Shown here one piece after another: positions 20,485-30,185 of a stretch of DNA of 64,000 nt. How positions within the stretch are numbered: the first letter of the stretch is position 1; each line of letters opens with the position of its first letter. This stretch comes from Firmicutes bacterium HGW-Firmicutes-2 (GTDB lineage: Bacteria > Bacillota > Clostridia > Lachnospirales > Vallitaleaceae), in the NCBI GenBank assembly GCA_002841495.1, contig PGZV01000002.1, positions 125,488 to 189,487 on the forward strand, written 5' to 3'. Below the pieces are notes generated by a model. That model made no database searches, had not been told where the DNA came from, and saw nothing but the letters and a program-made list of their open reading frames with translations. Position numbers and translations under genes: made by a program.

Positions 20485-22122
20485 TTAATTTTTCGTAAAC
20501 GCCTTAAGGCATACATTACTCTCTAATACCTTTTCTGTGCTTTCCCAAGACAAGCCATCAAAACTCATGTAACCTCTTCCATCTGAGATATCCACGTCTT
20601 CAAGCCAAGGTACATCTTTGTCATATTCAGCAGCTACCGGATATAAACTATCCGGTGTCGTCACCTTGACAATAACCGCAAATGTACCTTCTATAGGAAT
20701 GGCAGTGCTAAACTTAACCGTATAATAGCCTGCATAGTCAAAAGAACCACGCGTTATAAGTCTTTTCTTTGCAAAATCTGCTTCTGATTCAAATTTATCT
20801 ACAACATAAACCTCATAACTGGTATCCATGTCTGTTGCATAAAAACTAATGGCTTCAAGTGTTTCCTTCTTATTTGTGGTGTATACATTCGAAAAAAAGG
20901 CTGTATCTTTACCAAATCCTATTCTTCCAACCCATCCTAACCAGTCGCTTTGATAGATATTGTCATAGTTTTTATTTGATTCAATTTTTGTATATACAAT
21001 ATTTTCTTTACCTATAAGCACGTCATCATAGGAGACATAGAAATAACCCTTATCTCCAAAGGTAGTTCCATAGCTATTACGGCAGATGAACGCACCATTT
21101 CTCTGAGGTGGTGTGGTAAAATTAGTTGCACTATAAGTATCATCCCATCCGACAATAACCACATCATGGTTGGGCAAAGACTGACCTTTATAAAAAAATG
21201 CATAGGTGGTTGGGTTGTAAGCATCACCAAGTTCCTGCTGTGCTATATCTCTAATATGAATGGATGTCTGTACACCGCCGTATTTCATAATCGCTCTTTT
21301 TATCGCTGAGTAGTCTTTGCTTGGTAATATAATCGCTTCTTGTACATGAACCGATGCTTTCAGATTCGGATTGGTTTTTCCGTCACCATAAGGATCTTCT
21401 GATTCTAGGACAGGTCCTGACCATCTTGCCAAATAGGCAAGGGATATCTGAAAATCGCCACCTTCGTTTTGAGTTAAGTTATATCCATGATTGAGACTTA
21501 TATGATCTTCTGAGAAATCAAAAACTTGCCCCGGTAAAAGGGATGATTCTATTGCACCTAATGTAGCAAAAGCCCAACAGGCACCGATATCCAACTGATC
21601 TTTGACAGGGGTGACTTTACCTATATTCCTAAGATCATAGGATTCCGGCAAACGACTGATAATCGGCGCTGCCCCATAGGTCACATTAATTCTTTTTTGG
21701 CTATCGATCCATTCTACATTGGATCCAAAAGCCTCCATAACAGCTCGAATGGGGATGTAAGTACGATTATTGATAATGACTGCCTTGGTATCAATTTGGA
21801 TGAGTTTTGTGTTTCTAATAATATGATTTTTTTCAATAGGCACACGCACTTCAATACTGCCTTTTGTTGCTACAGCCACTTTGGTATTATCTATCCACTG
21901 AACATTGGCGCCAAAGGCTTCAAGTACAGCTCTAAAGGGTATTAATGTTCGGTTTGACTGGTCGATAAAAGGGACACCGTAATCTGCATTAAATACTACC
22001 TTTTGATTATTCAGGTAGACATCTATTGTGGATGCCATAACAGAGCCTGTCGGTATCCACCTGGTTACGGGACTCATGCCCATTATGACCATAATTAAAA
22101 TAAAATATAGTATTCTTTTCAT
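20485..22122 (-). CDS. Secreted papain-family (C1A) cysteine protease with CuAO-like N-domain
   Basis: A 545-residue exported protease. Signal peptide (1-30), then a copper-amine-oxidase-like N-domain (about 32-150) with two repeats of NRTLIPFRAVLEAFG / NRTYIPIRAVMEAFG, then a C1A peptidase domain (about 160-375) with the active-site Cys in GACWAFATLGAIE, His in LPNHDVVIVGW and Asn in CRNSYGTTFG. The last 150 residues form a beta-rich, lectin-like domain as in clostridial C1A proteins. There is no obvious propeptide inhibitor. The ATG overlaps the stop of the upstream methyltransferase gene (TAATG), indicating coupled translation of an unlikely pair. Confidence 0.9.
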   Translation of the reverse strand: MKRILYFILIMVIMGMSPVTRWIPTGSVMASTIDVYLNNQKVVFNADYGVPFIDQSNRTLIPFRAVLEAFGANVQWIDNTKVAVATKGSIEVRVPIEKNHIIRNTKLIQIDTKAVIINNRTYIPIRAVMEAFGSNVEWIDSQKRINVTYGAAPIISRLPESYDLRNIGKVTPVKDQLDIGACWAFATLGAIESSLLPGQVFDFSEDHISLNHGYNLTQNEGGDFQISLAYLARWSGPVLESEDPYGDGKTNPNLKASVHVQEAIILPSKDYSAIKRAIMKYGGVQTSIHIRDIAQQELGDAYNPTTYAFFYKGQSLPNHDVVIVGWDDTYSATNFTTPPQRNGAFICRNSYGTTFGDKGYFYVSYDDVLIGKENIVYTKIESNKNYDNIYQSDWLGWVGRIGFGKDTAFFSNVYTTNKKETLEAISFYATDMDTSYEVYVVDKFESEADFAKKRLITRGSFDYAGYYTVKFSTAIPIEGTFAVIVKVTTPDSLYPVAAEYDKDVPWLEDVDISDGRGYMSFDGLSWESTEKVLESNVCLKAFTKN

Positions 22123-23279
22123 TAGCCATCAGCTCTTTCTATCTTGGGCGGACGTTTACCTAAATACTGATATAGATTGGTTTTTAACATCCCGTTATAG
22201 AGTTTCCTCTTTTTTTGTGCTTTTTGTCCAAAATGTTTTTCAAAACCCTCAAATGAGGTCAAAATATAATAGGACCAGTCTTCTAAACTTGTAAAGCTTT
22301 GGCCCATCACTTTATATAATGCTTCAACTTCACTTGTATTTGATAGACGCTCACCATAAGGTGGGTTTGTCACGATAACGCCATATCTTCTTTTATGTGT
22401 TAGGTCTTTAACATCTCTTTCCTGAAAATGTATAAAACCGTCCACACCCGCATTCACTGCATTTTCCCTAGCCACTTTTAGAATATCACCATCTATATCA
22501 AATCCTTGAATATTTAATGACGCATTTGGGTCAAATTTTTTATTCGCTTCATCTACTGCCGCCATCCATAAATCTTTAGGTACAAGATTTTTCCAACCTT
22601 CCGCAGCAAAGCTACGATTCAAGCCCGGTGCAAGGTTAGCGCCAATCATAGCCGCTTCAATGACCAAGGTACCTGAGCCACAAAAGGGATCTACAAATGC
22701 TCTATCCTTGTTCCAAACAGATAAAAGTATCAGTGATGCCGCTAGTGTTTCTGATATCGGTGCTTTTGATGTCATAATTCTATAGCCTCTTTTATGTAGT
22801 GCTTCAAGAGATGTGTCAAGGCACACACTAACCATGTCCTTCTTAATGAATATACGTACAGGATAAGACGCACCTGATTCCTCAAACCATGTTTCTTTGT
22901 AATGCTGACCTAAGCGCTTCACCATTGCTTTTTTTACAATACTTTGAATATCTTTTGAACTGAATAATTCAGACTTTATGGAAGATGCTTTTGAAACCCA
23001 AAATTTACCATCAAGTGGTATATATTCTTCCCAAGCTATCTCTTGAGTTTTCTCAAAAAGTTCCTCAAAGGACTTTGCTTCAAATCGATCTACTTCAATC
23101 ATTACCCTTTCCGCTGTCCTTAGCCATATGTTACATCTACTAATAGCCAAGGCGTCACCTGAAAAGATGACCCGTCCATCCTCAACCTCTATAACCTCAT
23201 AACCCAAATCTTTAATCTCCTGTTTTAAGACTGATTCCAGTCCAAACAGGCAAGGTGCTAATAATCTATACGCCGACAT
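22122..23279 (-). CDS. THUMP-domain class I RNA methyltransferase (RlmL/YpsC family)
   Basis: A 385-residue SAM-dependent methyltransferase acting on 23S rRNA by family resemblance. The N-terminal THUMP region (60-160) is followed by the Rossmann core with DPFCGSGTLVIEAAM and the catalytic motif VTNPPYGERL, which indicates N2-guanine methylation. GGGAG lies 6 nt before the ATG. First gene of a unit continuing into the C1A protease. Confidence 0.92.
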   Translation of the reverse strand: MSAYRLLAPCLFGLESVLKQEIKDLGYEVIEVEDGRVIFSGDALAISRCNIWLRTAERVMIEVDRFEAKSFEELFEKTQEIAWEEYIPLDGKFWVSKASSIKSELFSSKDIQSIVKKAMVKRLGQHYKETWFEESGASYPVRIFIKKDMVSVCLDTSLEALHKRGYRIMTSKAPISETLAASLILLSVWNKDRAFVDPFCGSGTLVIEAAMIGANLAPGLNRSFAAEGWKNLVPKDLWMAAVDEANKKFDPNASLNIQGFDIDGDILKVARENAVNAGVDGFIHFQERDVKDLTHKRRYGVIVTNPPYGERLSNTSEVEALYKVMGQSFTSLEDWSYYILTSFEGFEKHFGQKAQKKRKLYNGMLKTNLYQYLGKRPPKIERADG

Positions 23280-23473
23280 TTTGTTCTCCCATCTATTAGA
23301 AAACCTGAATATACATTAAATCTGTATAAAAAGGCTTAGTCATCACTATCTATTTTATTATAAGGGAATCAAAATCCACTTACAACCGCATTAGGTTACA
23401 ATTCTATTACCATTTTCTTAATTATAAATTCACATTTCATTATATCCATAATCCTTCTTGAAAGAAAAAAGAC

Positions 23474-23502
23474 TTGTTCTTTAATAACCCTTTGCCTATA
23501 AT
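23474..23502 (+). promoter_or_regulatory. Candidate promoter of the DUF1189 gene
   Basis: TATAAT (23497-23502) lies 17 nt after TTGTTC (23474-23479), ending 31 nt before the start codon at 23534. The rest of the 254-nt divergent intergenic region shows no other clear signal. Confidence 0.5.
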
Positions 23503-23533
23503 AGTAATAACATCTGATTAGAAAGAGGTTTTT

Positions 23534-24352
23534 ATGAAAAAGTACACTTGGATTGGTAAGGTTGGCAAAAGCCTCGTACCTTCTGAATTTTATGTTCAAA
23601 TATTACAGGAGCCTTTAAGGAAAGCTTTTGGCTATATCATTCTTTTTATTTTACTACTTTCTCTTGTCGTCGGTGGCTACAACAGCTACAACCTCAAAGT
23701 GAGTTTTGACAAAACTATAGCTGCTTATGACGCTGGTATTATACCAAATTTCAGCCTTGTTGATGGCAAGTTAGAAGTGGAGGGCACAGAGATCTATCGC
23801 ATCTTCTATTTTGATTTTCCCATCATTATAGATGGTCAGGGCGTTTTAAATATCAATGATATGTTGGCCTATCAAAATGCGCTTATTTTGGCACCGGATC
23901 GCTTTATTATCATACGAAAAGGTATCCCACCTATGGTCAACGGTTATGATGATTTCTATAACCCCTACGGAACCGATACATCATCCGCAATCATAAGAGA
24001 AGCCATGGCCATGAGCACTCTACTCGCTATACCGGCTGGCATAATCTTTCAGTTTTTTATATCCTTGATGGAATTCTTTTTTAACAGCTTGTTCATCCTT
24101 ATGATTGCCAACTTACTTAGAACCCTATTAGGTCTTGGGCTGAAACTCAAACAACTTTATCATATGACCATTTATGCTATGACTTTTTCTGTTTTTTGGT
24201 CCCACTTCAAAATAATGCTGCCGGCATCCATGCCCAGATTTCTAGATTCTTTTGTCTACTATGTCATACCGTCTTTAATATTGGTCAATGTTTTTATACA
24301 TATAAGAAAAAGAGCTTTGGATGAAATTGAGAAAAATAAAAAAGATGATTGA
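23534..24352 (+). CDS. DUF1189 family membrane protein
   Basis: A 272-residue protein with one N-terminal hydrophobic segment (34-50), an extracytoplasmic domain (55-150), and three to four hydrophobic segments (155-260), followed by a charged tail. The layout and the opening FYVQILQEPLRKAFGYII fit DUF1189, a family close to maltodextrin-utilisation YvdJ-like proteins. AGAGG is 5 nt before the ATG. Function unknown. Confidence 0.8.
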   Translation: MKKYTWIGKVGKSLVPSEFYVQILQEPLRKAFGYIILFILLLSLVVGGYNSYNLKVSFDKTIAAYDAGIIPNFSLVDGKLEVEGTEIYRIFYFDFPIIIDGQGVLNINDMLAYQNALILAPDRFIIIRKGIPPMVNGYDDFYNPYGTDTSSAIIREAMAMSTLLAIPAGIIFQFFISLMEFFFNSLFILMIANLLRTLLGLGLKLKQLYHMTIYAMTFSVFWSHFKIMLPASMPRFLDSFVYYVIPSLILVNVFIHIRKRALDEIEKNKKDD

Positions 24353-24375
24353 TGTATACCTATCAATCAATTTAC

Positions 24376-25269
24376 CTATATGTCTTCAATCATATACATA
24401 GACACCAAAATCATAAGACTTCCCAAAACACCGGTGAACCTAAGCTGATCATCATCCAAAAACAACTTATACAACAAATTAATAACCGGAATTAAGTTGA
24501 TAAACAGCGCCGTCATAACAGCACCTACCTTTTTTAGTCCATGGTTATAGAGATAATAACTTGCACAGATTGCAAACAACGCTAAAAAAAGGATGCTTCC
24601 CACTGTTTTTAAGTCCATTAAAGTATGTGTCAGATCCTTAAAAACATAGGGCAATGTTTCCATTTTGTAAATGAAGGACATCATCAGAATCATTGTACCT
24701 GTTGTTACCTGAATGGTTGCAATCTCTCTTAAATCGTATTGTGATGACATCCTTTCATTGAACAAGGTGTAAAAAACCAAGCATAAATTGGCCAGAAGCA
24801 TCATGCCTATGGTTTTAGGCATGAGAGGCATAAACATCATAAGTTGTATCACCTTAAAATTAATGAACAAAACACCCAAGAGGGCAAAGAATACCCAAAA
24901 TATATTCCTAAATCTGGTTCTTTTTCCAATCAAAAGCGCACCTACCAAGGTCATAAGGGGTATACCCCCCATAAAGAGCAGCGCAACATCTAGGTTCATC
25001 TCTTCTAAAGCCATACTGATATAAAAATGAAAACCCGCTATACCAAATAAACCGCCGATGCTAAGCGTCAGCAACTTCTTTAAACTCAGTTGCATCTTTT
25101 TATGTAATAGAAAGTGTAATAACCAGAGTATAAGCGTTGCTAAGCATAGGGAAATGGTGCTGATCACCATGGGTTCTAAACCAAGCAGATTTTGTTTTGT
25201 AATGTTATATGCCGTTACACCAATGATCACCAAGGTACTTAGGCCTAGATATGTCTTAGCATGCTTCAT
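24376..25269 (-). CDS. EamA/DMT family exporter
   Basis: A 297-residue membrane protein with ten hydrophobic segments forming two EamA repeats (about 5-140 and 150-292). The phrases GLFGIAGFHFYISMALEEMN and YNHGLKKVGAVMTALFINLIPVI (cut here) are typical of drug/metabolite transporters. Substrate cannot be inferred. AAGGAT precedes the ATG. A second, different EamA gene lies at 57798-58667. Confidence 0.88.
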   Translation of the reverse strand: MKHAKTYLGLSTLVIIGVTAYNITKQNLLGLEPMVISTISLCLATLILWLLHFLLHKKMQLSLKKLLTLSIGGLFGIAGFHFYISMALEEMNLDVALLFMGGIPLMTLVGALLIGKRTRFRNIFWVFFALLGVLFINFKVIQLMMFMPLMPKTIGMMLLANLCLVFYTLFNERMSSQYDLREIATIQVTTGTMILMMSFIYKMETLPYVFKDLTHTLMDLKTVGSILFLALFAICASYYLYNHGLKKVGAVMTALFINLIPVINLLYKLFLDDDQLRFTGVLGSLMILVSMYMIEDI

Positions 25270-25302
25270 GAAGATATCATCCTTTATTTATTTTCCAATC
25301 TA

Positions 25303-25335
25303 GTCCTTACAAATAAGGACATTAGACTATATAAT
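25303..25335. promoter_or_regulatory. Inverted repeat in the divergent promoter region
   Basis: GTCCTTA-CAAA-TAAGGAC (25303-25320) is a perfect 7-bp dyad lying over the putative -35 of a plus-strand promoter whose TATAAT is at 25330-25335. It is placed between the divergent exporter and membrane-protein genes and could be an operator. Confidence 0.4.
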
Positions 25336-25405
25336 AGTTTGTGGATTGTGACGATATTTACTTGTGACCCATTCGCTTTGGCCATAAAAGACAAGGAGGT
25401 CTTAT

Positions 25406-25894
25406 ATGCAACCCGAACTTACCTTCATTCTAACAATTTTATTATTGTTTGTGGGTATTAATTTGTCCGCCAATAACACTTTACATAGTGCCATCCTCAA
25501 TGCTATATTCTACAATGACACCATCTCCCGCACCATGATCCGTGTACTGGGCTTGGGTTTTATAACCAGTGCCCTTCTTCTGGTGCTTGGTTTATCCACT
25601 TATACGTTTTTCACTGTCAGTTTCGTTACCCTTGTCTTTATCTATCTTCTCATAAAAGGAAGATCTAAATCCGCGCTCGTTAAAGAACAAAAAAGAGCTG
25701 AAGCTATGCGCGAATACAATCTGGAAATCATGAATAAAAAAAGACAAATTGAAAACATGCGTCAAGCAAAAGAAAGAGCCATCGTACTGGCCGAAAAGAA
25801 AAAGAAGCAGAAAAACGTCCAAGAAATCAAGGAAAAGCTTTGGGACGACGGTAGTATGACCAATAAAGAATTAATAGATCGATTCCAAGAATAA
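25406..25894 (+). CDS. Membrane protein with long charged coiled-coil tail, unknown function
   Basis: A 162-residue protein with two to three hydrophobic segments (5-22, 46-64 and 66-84) and a strongly charged helical tail from residue 85 (EQKRAEAMREYNLEIMNKKR and onward), likely a cytoplasmic coiled coil. The sequence ends DDGSMTNKELIDRFQE. AAGGAGG stands 6 nt before the ATG, so expression is likely efficient. I recognise no family. Confidence 0.75.
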   Translation: MQPELTFILTILLLFVGINLSANNTLHSAILNAIFYNDTISRTMIRVLGLGFITSALLLVLGLSTYTFFTVSFVTLVFIYLLIKGRSKSALVKEQKRAEAMREYNLEIMNKKRQIENMRQAKERAIVLAEKKKKQKNVQEIKEKLWDDGSMTNKELIDRFQE

Positions 25895-25925
25895 ATGTCA
25901 AATACGACGTTATCATCTTATATCA

Positions 25926-25966
25926 ACACTACTAAAGGGACGTTTTAGACGTCCCTTTAGTAGTGT
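25926..25966. terminator. Perfect 18-bp hairpin between convergent genes
   Basis: Arms 25926-25943 and 25949-25966 (core CTAAAGGGACGT) with loop TTTAG form a very stable hairpin between the convergent genes ending at 25894 and 26013. No U-tract follows on either strand, so a bidirectional terminator role is likely but not certain. Confidence 0.6.
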
Positions 25967-26012
25967 CCTTGCAGATATTTTCTTCGATGATAAGCCTTTT
26001 ACATACTTAGTC

Positions 26013-26972
26013 TTATACCTCGTTTATCTTATAGAGCATAGCCGCTCCTATAATGCCTGCATCATTACCCAGTTGTGCAATCTCTATTTTAGTTTTAAAC
26101 GCTGCTTCACCACCATAGATCTCATCTACTATTTTTTTCTTAAGAGGTACAATAAGGTTTTCTCTTTGAGCAGAAACGCCGCCACCTAAAACGATGATTT
26201 CAGGTTGAAAAATATTAATGACGTTCACAAGACCAACCGCTAAGTGGCCAATATAGCTATCTATAACGTCTTGGGCCACGTTGTCACCTTTTTGTGCCGC
26301 ATCAAAAGGGATTTTAGCATTCATCTTTTCAAGATTACCTTCAAGTAAAGTATACATGAGCGATTCCGGGTTTTCATGAGCGGCTTTTTTCGCATCTCTA
26401 ATTAGGCCTGTAGCTGAAGAATAGGCTTCCCAACAACCATGACGTCCACAAGTACATGGTTCGCCTCCATATTGAATAACCATATGTCCCACTTCAGCAC
26501 CACCATACCAGCTTCCACTGATGATTTTTCTATCAATAATGATCCCTGAGCCTACACCAGTCCCCAAAGTAATAGCGACGAAGTCTTTGTATAGTTTTCC
26601 AGCGCCGGACTCATATTCGCCAAGAGCAGCAACATTGGCATCATTTTCCAGATATACCGGTACATTTAAATACTTTTGAAATTCCTGACGTATAGGTGCG
26701 TTGTTAAAGTGTAAATTATTCGCATAAACGATAACACCATGAACAGGATCCGGTGTTCCCGGACTACCAATACCTACTGAGTGAATATCTTCTGTCTTTA
26801 GTCCTTCTTCTGTCATTAACTTTATACAAAGCTCTGCCATATCCTTAACAATGGCATCGTATTTTCTATCGTTTAAAGTTGGTGTTGATCCTTTTCTTAC
26901 AATGTCACCTGTCTCGGTTACAATGGCCACGGCTATGTTTGTGCCACCCAAATCTATTCCTATATTGTACAT
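26013..26972 (-). CDS. glkA: ROK-family glucokinase
   Basis: Phosphorylates glucose with ATP. The 319-residue protein has the phosphate loop GIDLGGTNIAVAIV, the catalytic Asp in LENDANVAALGE, LGTGVGSGI, and the ROK zinc motif GEPCTCGRHGCWEAYSS with its Cys and His ligands. AAGGAGG precedes the ATG. It lies 45 nt downstream of hprK on the same strand, linking glucose phosphorylation to carbon catabolite control. Confidence 0.92.
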   Translation of the reverse strand: MYNIGIDLGGTNIAVAIVTETGDIVRKGSTPTLNDRKYDAIVKDMAELCIKLMTEEGLKTEDIHSVGIGSPGTPDPVHGVIVYANNLHFNNAPIRQEFQKYLNVPVYLENDANVAALGEYESGAGKLYKDFVAITLGTGVGSGIIIDRKIISGSWYGGAEVGHMVIQYGGEPCTCGRHGCWEAYSSATGLIRDAKKAAHENPESLMYTLLEGNLEKMNAKIPFDAAQKGDNVAQDVIDSYIGHLAVGLVNVINIFQPEIIVLGGGVSAQRENLIVPLKKKIVDEIYGGEAAFKTKIEIAQLGNDAGIIGAAMLYKINEV

Positions 26973-27017
26973 GTTGCCTCCTTAATATATGCTCTTTATG
27001 GTCAGAGTATCTTTTTA

Positions 27018-27971
27018 TTATTTTTCATTTTCTTCGTCCCGTTCTTGGGAACGGCGTAATAGATTCCCGGTCACACGGTTATTGAGTTCAACCGCTGCAT
27101 TATAACCCATTTTCTTCTGTCTATGATTAATCGCTGCACTTTCAACAATGATCGCCAGATTCCGTCCGGGTCGAATGGGAATGGTATGACATACAACATT
27201 ATTTCCCAGTATCTCATCATATTCCTCTTCCAATCCAAGGCGATCGTATTCCTTTTGTCTATCCCATTCCGTCAAATTAATAATCAAGTCAATGGTTTGA
27301 CTTTCCTTAACGGATTCAACACCAAACAATGTTTTACAATCCACAATACCGATGCCTCGAACTTCAATAAAGTGTCGAATAATATCCGGCGAAGTTCCAA
27401 GTAAGGTGTCATCAGATACTTTTTTTATCTCAACCACATCATCGGCCACCAATCGATGACCTCTCTTGATAAGTTCAAGTGCCGCTTCACTTTTTCCAAT
27501 CCCACTTTCACCTTTGATCAAAATACCTTCTCCGTAAACGTCTACCAATACACCATGGATGGATATACTCGGTGCAAGTTCCACTTTTAGATATCTGGTC
27601 AGTTCTGATAAGAAATAAGATGTGGATAATTTAGTCTGTAGAAGGGGTACACCATGACGTTTTGCAATTGCTATCATATCTTCATCCGGTTCAAGTGACC
27701 TAGCTAGTATTAGGCAGGGTATCTTAGAACCGAAAAGTCTTTCAAATGTTTCTAGTTTTAAAATTGGTGCCATATTTTCAATATAAGTGTATTCCACTTT
27801 ACCGATAATCTGTGCTCGGTCTGCATCAAAATAATCATAAAACCCGGCCAGTTGTAGCGCAGGTCTGTTGACATCGGATTGGGATATTTCATAACTAGAA
27901 ATATCAACTTCCGGTGTTAAATTCGTTAGTTTCATTTTAATAATGATATCAGATAGCTTTACAGAATACAT
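27018..27971 (-). CDS. hprK: HPr kinase/phosphorylase
   Basis: Phosphorylates Ser46 of HPr in response to glycolytic intermediates, the sensor of CcpA-type catabolite repression. The 317-residue protein has the N-terminal MurF-like domain (1-130), the P-loop GESGIGKSEAALEL (about 148-161) and the HprK signature EVRGIGIVD. The ATG at 27971, 6 nt after GGAGG, is preferred to that at 27989. Confidence 0.96.
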   Translation of the reverse strand: MYSVKLSDIIIKMKLTNLTPEVDISSYEISQSDVNRPALQLAGFYDYFDADRAQIIGKVEYTYIENMAPILKLETFERLFGSKIPCLILARSLEPDEDMIAIAKRHGVPLLQTKLSTSYFLSELTRYLKVELAPSISIHGVLVDVYGEGILIKGESGIGKSEAALELIKRGHRLVADDVVEIKKVSDDTLLGTSPDIIRHFIEVRGIGIVDCKTLFGVESVKESQTIDLIINLTEWDRQKEYDRLGLEEEYDEILGNNVVCHTIPIRPGRNLAIIVESAAINHRQKKMGYNAAVELNNRVTGNLLRRSQERDEENEK

Positions 27972-28113
27972 GTTAATCCTCCATGTCATGGTTAAATTTT
28001 GACCTTCTAACCATCTTATTATTCTAAGCTTTGGCTTTTAGCCGAAGTTTTCACTTCTATAGAGTATCATAAATAAAGTTTTAATGCACTAGACATTTTT
28101 AATGCTTCTTATC

Positions 28114-30000
28114 TTAATTATTTTCTATATCTTCATCTTGTCCGTGAAAGAAATCATAGACTCTGAGTGCTACCTTTTTGTTCATTGTTGGTGCTTGACT
28201 CAGTTCCTCAACACTCGCTTCCTGTATATGTGCAACCGATTTGAAGTGAAGGATGAGCGCCTTCCTTCTTGATGGTCCTATACCTTGTATGTCATCCAAT
28301 ATGGAAGCCACTTGAGCTTTGCTTCTTAATTTTTTGTGATAGTCAATCGCAAACCTATGGGCTTCATCTTGAATTCTGGTGATGAGTTTAAAAGCCTCAG
28401 AATTTTTCTTCATAGTAATTTCACGGTTCTCATACAACAAGGCCCGTGTTCGATGTTGGTCATCTTTAATCATACCGCAAACAACGATATCCAGTCCCAG
28501 GCTCTCAAGAACGCCTAGGGCAATATTCACTTGGCCCTTACCGCCATCCATTAAAATAAGATTCGGTAATCTTGCAAACTTGCCCACATCCGGATTCAAT
28601 TTTTTAACCAGGATCTCTCTTTGCTCCTCTAGGGCATGGGTGAAGCGTCTTCTTAGCACTTCTTCCATACTGGCATAATCATTAGGCCCTGTCACATGCT
28701 TAATTTTGAATTTACGATAGTCTGTTTTCTTGGGTTTACCCCCTTCAAAAACGACCATAGAGCCGACAGATTCAAACCCTTGTGTATTGGATATGTCAAA
28801 AGCTTCAATTCGATCAATAGAAGTTTCCATACCTAGCAGTGACATGATTTCATCAACAGCACCTTTGGTTCTGGCTGCCTCTTTCTTCATCTGGTCTCCA
28901 AATTGATTCAAGGTGATGGCTGCATTTTCTGCTGCTAATTCTACCAATTTAGACTTTTCGCCTTTTCTAGGTACTTTGATATACACTTTTTGGCCACGCT
29001 TACTGGATAACCAGGACTGAATGATATTGGCTTCATCCAGTTCCTCTTGAAGCATCAGTTCTTTTGGAATATAGGGTGTTCCTGAGTAAAACTGTTTTAC
29101 AAAAGTCCCCATAATATCACTGTTGCTTAATTCTTCTATGCCTTCCAATCTAAAATGCTCTCTGCCAATCATTTTCCCGTTTCGTATGAAAAAGACCTGA
29201 ACTATCGCTTCGGTTTCTGATTTTGCAAAGGCTATTACATCTTTGTCTTCCATAGCACCGTCAATTATTTTCTGTCTTTGTGCAATGGTCCAAACACTTT
29301 GAAGTTGATCCCGATATTCTGCCGCCCGCTCAAAATCCATTTCCTCTGAGGCTTCATACATGGCTTTCTCTAACATATCAATTACCTTTTTGTAGTGACC
29401 GTTTAGAAAATCTATGGCTTGATGCACCTGTGCTCTATAAGCCTCTACCGAGATATAATCCTGACAAGGGGCATCACATTGATGTATATGGTAGTACAGG
29501 CATGCCCGTTCCTTACCAATATCTCTTGGTAATATTCTATTACAATTCCTGATTTTGTAGATTTTTCTAAGTAATTCAATAATCTCATTAGCTGCAAAGC
29601 TATTTGTGTATGGACCATAGTACTTTGATTTATCTTTTTGCATTTCTCTTGCAATCATAATTCTTGGGTAAGGCTCACCCAGTGTGATCATAATATAAGG
29701 ATAATGCTTATCATCTTTTAGCATCGTATTGTATTTTGGACGATGCTTCTTAATAAGATTACATTCTAAAATCAATGCTTCAAGTTCAGAATCTGTCACA
29801 ATATATTCAAAAGAAGCCACACTCGCCACCATACGTTTGATTTTATTAGTATGGTTCGTCGACTTTCTAAAATATTGTCTAACTCTATGACGTAATTTGA
29901 TAGCCTTGCCTATATATAAGATTTCATCCTGACTGTCTTTCATAATATAGACACCAGGTTTTAAGGGCAATTTATTTAATTCCGCTTGTATATCAAACAT
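28114..30000 (-). CDS. uvrC: Excinuclease ABC subunit C
   Basis: Makes the dual incisions in nucleotide excision repair. The 628-residue protein has the GIY-YIG domain (10-90; PGVYIMKD, ILYIGKAIKLRHRVRQYF), a Cys-containing region, a UVR motif (AAEYRDQL), the RNase H-like endonuclease (about 375-540; FDISNTQG, DGGKGQVN) and tandem helix-hairpin-helix motifs (IQGIGPSRRKALILHF). The frame is open up to 30111 but AAGGTG directly precedes the ATG at 30000, which also matches the usual family start MFDIQ. Confidence 0.96.
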   Translation of the reverse strand: MFDIQAELNKLPLKPGVYIMKDSQDEILYIGKAIKLRHRVRQYFRKSTNHTNKIKRMVASVASFEYIVTDSELEALILECNLIKKHRPKYNTMLKDDKHYPYIMITLGEPYPRIMIAREMQKDKSKYYGPYTNSFAANEIIELLRKIYKIRNCNRILPRDIGKERACLYYHIHQCDAPCQDYISVEAYRAQVHQAIDFLNGHYKKVIDMLEKAMYEASEEMDFERAAEYRDQLQSVWTIAQRQKIIDGAMEDKDVIAFAKSETEAIVQVFFIRNGKMIGREHFRLEGIEELSNSDIMGTFVKQFYSGTPYIPKELMLQEELDEANIIQSWLSSKRGQKVYIKVPRKGEKSKLVELAAENAAITLNQFGDQMKKEAARTKGAVDEIMSLLGMETSIDRIEAFDISNTQGFESVGSMVVFEGGKPKKTDYRKFKIKHVTGPNDYASMEEVLRRRFTHALEEQREILVKKLNPDVGKFARLPNLILMDGGKGQVNIALGVLESLGLDIVVCGMIKDDQHRTRALLYENREITMKKNSEAFKLITRIQDEAHRFAIDYHKKLRSKAQVASILDDIQGIGPSRRKALILHFKSVAHIQEASVEELSQAPTMNKKVALRVYDFFHGQDEDIENN

Positions 30001-30185
30001 ACACTCACCTTCTTTGATCCACATTTTCTTTTCAACTTTTATGGCAAAAACCAACTTCATTATAGCAAATTGCCAGTTATGGGACAAGCTTCTATAAATC
30101 TCATTGTCCATATGCTTCTTTTTTTTATTTCAAAGTGGTAAAATAAAGTAAGTAACTTAAAAATATAATGAGGAGGTAACGAATT

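Noticed and set aside
24226-24237. GGCATCCATGCC palindrome as a further CATGGATG element
   Set aside because: It lies inside the DUF1189 reading frame with short stem and no shared flanks; likely chance.
28050-28075. Stem CTTTGGC-TTTTA-GCCGAAG as hprK terminator
   Set aside because: It pairs well only in plus-strand RNA, whereas hprK is on the minus strand.
30001-30111. 37-residue N-terminal extension of UvrC
   Set aside because: The ribosome site and family start both point to 30000.
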